Of a DNA stretch of 31,443 nucleotides, positions 29,779-31,443 are shown in pieces. A program made the position numbers and the translations under genes. The first letter of the stretch is position 1, and every line of letters starts with the position of its first letter. The stretch is from positions 1-31,443 of the forward strand of contig JAAAVE010000047.1 in the NCBI GenBank assembly GCA_015679605.1, in the 5' to 3' direction. Under the pieces are notes generated by a model. It saw only the letters and a program-made list of their open reading frames with translations. It did no database searches and was not told the DNA's origin. This DNA comes from Podila epigama (Eukaryota; Mortierellomycota; Mortierellomycetes; Mortierellales; Mortierellaceae).

Positions 29779-31443
29779 TCAGTGGACCTTGTTCACGTTG
29801 GCGGTATACATGGTAGCCAGATTGTTGGACCATTTTTCCATGGCGTTATATCTCAGAGTGCCCGAGGTTCTATTTTACATGTTTTTTAGGTGCATGAATG
29901 AAAGAATGAATGAAAGAATGAATGAGTGAGTGCGCGTGTGAATGAAAGAAAATAGTTAGCACAGCGGAAAAAAAAAAACCAACCAACGACTAAACTTACT
30001 GTCGTTGCAACTCAAGTCGCTGGTTGACTTGGTCAATATGTCCTGCAATCTTCTTGTCAAGAATCAGGCCAACCAACAAGTCTTCGACATCTTGCGCTGG
30101 AATATTGAGTTGACGTGAGATGAAGGGAATCTCAATACGCGTGTAGGGCTTGATCAGTCGGATGAGAACCTGGGTCCTGATGTTTTTAAGAACATCATCG
30201 ATGTATGCCCGAATGAAGGGATCGTCCATGATCGTGGCACGGTTGTCTCGAAGAATCTTTTCAAACTCGCGAATGTCCCGACGCTGGTATGCACTCACGA
30301 GGTTGGTCATGGCCACAATCTGGGGATCGTTCTTGTAAGGCTTGGTTTCCTGTGAGTCGAAGGGGTTGATCTGGGATTCCATCAGCATGTTGGCCAGTAC
30401 CAGGTACTTGAGCACCTGGATACGCTGGTAACTACCGGCCTCGTCATAGTTGCGGAAGGACTCGAAAAAGTCCGTCTGGGCTTGGTCCCACTCCTTTTCA
30501 CTCATGTGCATCTTGCCACCACATTCACGGATGACACCCATGATGCGCGGGTGAGGAATCGCAGACTTGACCGATAGACATTGCTGATAAAGCGCCTTGA
30601 GCTTTTTGCTGTTCTTTGTCGCCGTATACATTTGGATTTCAAGTGCAAAGATCTCGAGCAGATGGGTTCCTTTCCGCTGGTCGTCCGTGCCATCATCTGC
30701 CTGGCACGAGGCGTGTAACTGGCGCAGAATCTTTGATAGACGACCATACTCTTTCCTGTCCAGCCACAACTTGGCCAATTTCAAGTTTGTCTTGACAAGT
30801 AGGCGCTAAAATCGTCAAGGTTGTCGTTTTGATTTTTGTTTTAGGTTAGGTATTGTAGTAGAACAATAAAGCCACAAACAATGTTCCTTCTGGAAAAATA
30901 GAGGAAAAATAAAAATAAAACTTACGTCGTTGTTGGCGTCCTTCAAGGCATTCAATGTAGTTTGGTAAAACTTTTCCATAAAGATCATATCTGACGAGGT
31001 TGAAATAAAGTCGAGAATATTGTTGATACTCTTTTCGCTGTAGTTCCTGGTCACAGCTGCCTTGGTGTATGGCAACAACTGCTCATAGTACTCTAGAGTC
31101 TAATACAGTGTGAAAATAGAAAAAAAAAAACGAGAGCGGTGTTCAGTCCATGGGGGATGCGTGCACACAGGGTCGCGTCCCGCGTCTGGACATAACGGGC
31201 GGGTTGGTATTCATCACTCGTGCTTTTCAAAGTTCATACCTTGTCATAGTTGCCCATCTTGAACGACAGCTTGACCATCTGCTTCAGTGCCTTGAAGCCC
31301 CTGTCAAAGTTGAAAAAAAGAATAATATGACAGAACAAGACGAGCACGACGCGTCAGTATGTCCCACAAGCAAACGTCAAAGAATGCATGGAACATTGAA
31401 AATACCAAATGGTTCTTTTTTTTTTTTTTTTTACCAATCACCC
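29779..31443 (-). CDS. CSN2: COP9 signalosome subunit 2, partial (N-terminus outside window)
   Basis: Exons on the minus strand: 31443-31435 (fragment coding GDW with the next exon), 31300-31240, 31099-30926, 30805-30000 and 29869-29779. Introns of 120-140 nt are all GT-AG. The visible 379 residues match CSN2/TRIP15: [85 protein letters not shown] and [11 protein letters not shown], then the PCI winged helix ([26 protein letters not shown]). CSN2 is a PCI-type scaffold subunit that contacts cullin and helps the complex remove NEDD8 from cullin-RING ligases. The terminal exon, coding [15 protein letters not shown] and ending VNKVH, was placed because it matches the C-terminal helix of animal CSN2 and keeps phase. 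The human protein is 443 aa, so only roughly the first 70-80 residues are missing. Confidence 0.93.
29894..29930. repeat. GAATGAAA-type repeat in the last CSN2 intron
   Basis: Alternating GAATGAAA and GAATGAAT units occur in tandem, all within the intron at 29870-29999. They have no coding role. Confidence 0.8.

Overview
The window looks like nuclear DNA of a filamentous fungus, most likely an early-diverging lineage such as Mucoromycota/Mortierellomycotina. That placement is inferred from gene content and style, not from a search. The supports are many short GT-AG introns (86-163 nt, plus one of 858 nt), low-complexity intergenic DNA, and conserved eukaryotic proteins read across splice junctions. 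I see no rRNA gene, convincing tRNA, transposon or prokaryotic feature.

Layout, left to right. Positions 167-1282 (+) hold the 3' part of a polytopic membrane protein gene that resembles ICE2. Positions 2197-3186 (-) hold an unrecognised Ser/Pro/Asn-rich protein of 254 aa in three exons. A divergent, simple-sequence-rich gap of 2.7 kb follows. Positions 5895-17220 (+) hold a giant six-exon gene for a protein of about 3,334 aa: two CH domains (actin binding), a charged single-helix segment, long spectrin-like coiled coil, and a GAS2/GAR microtubule-binding domain. This is the architecture of a spectraplakin without plakin and EF-hand domains. Its 3' end converges on 17290-18462 (-), a two-exon gene I identify as TEN1, the small OB-fold subunit of the telomeric CST complex, carrying a large acidic insertion with two SUMO-interacting motifs. 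A 399-bp shared promoter region separates TEN1 from 18862-19677 (+), a 2-oxoglutarate/Fe(II) dioxygenase of the prolyl-4-hydroxylase type. That gene converges on 19823-23458 (-), a 1,211-aa PH-domain protein with a Gln tract. A 3.7-kb gene-poor region (23459-27135) contains a tandem repeat with ACGCGT boxes. The right end has PRP3 (27136-29505, -; U4/U6 snRNP) and the 3' part of CSN2 (29779-31443, -; COP9 signalosome), whose last exon I placed by protein similarity.

The genes do not form a pathway; the neighbourhood is an ordinary mix of ER, cytoskeletal, telomere, splicing and protein-degradation genes. The two observations most worth following are the fungal spectraplakin-like cytolinker, whose GAR domain is interrupted by an insertion, and the TEN1 protein with built-in tandem SUMO-interacting motifs, read across a GC-AG intron. 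Exon joins were inferred by eye from splice signals, phase and protein similarity, so cDNA could correct details.
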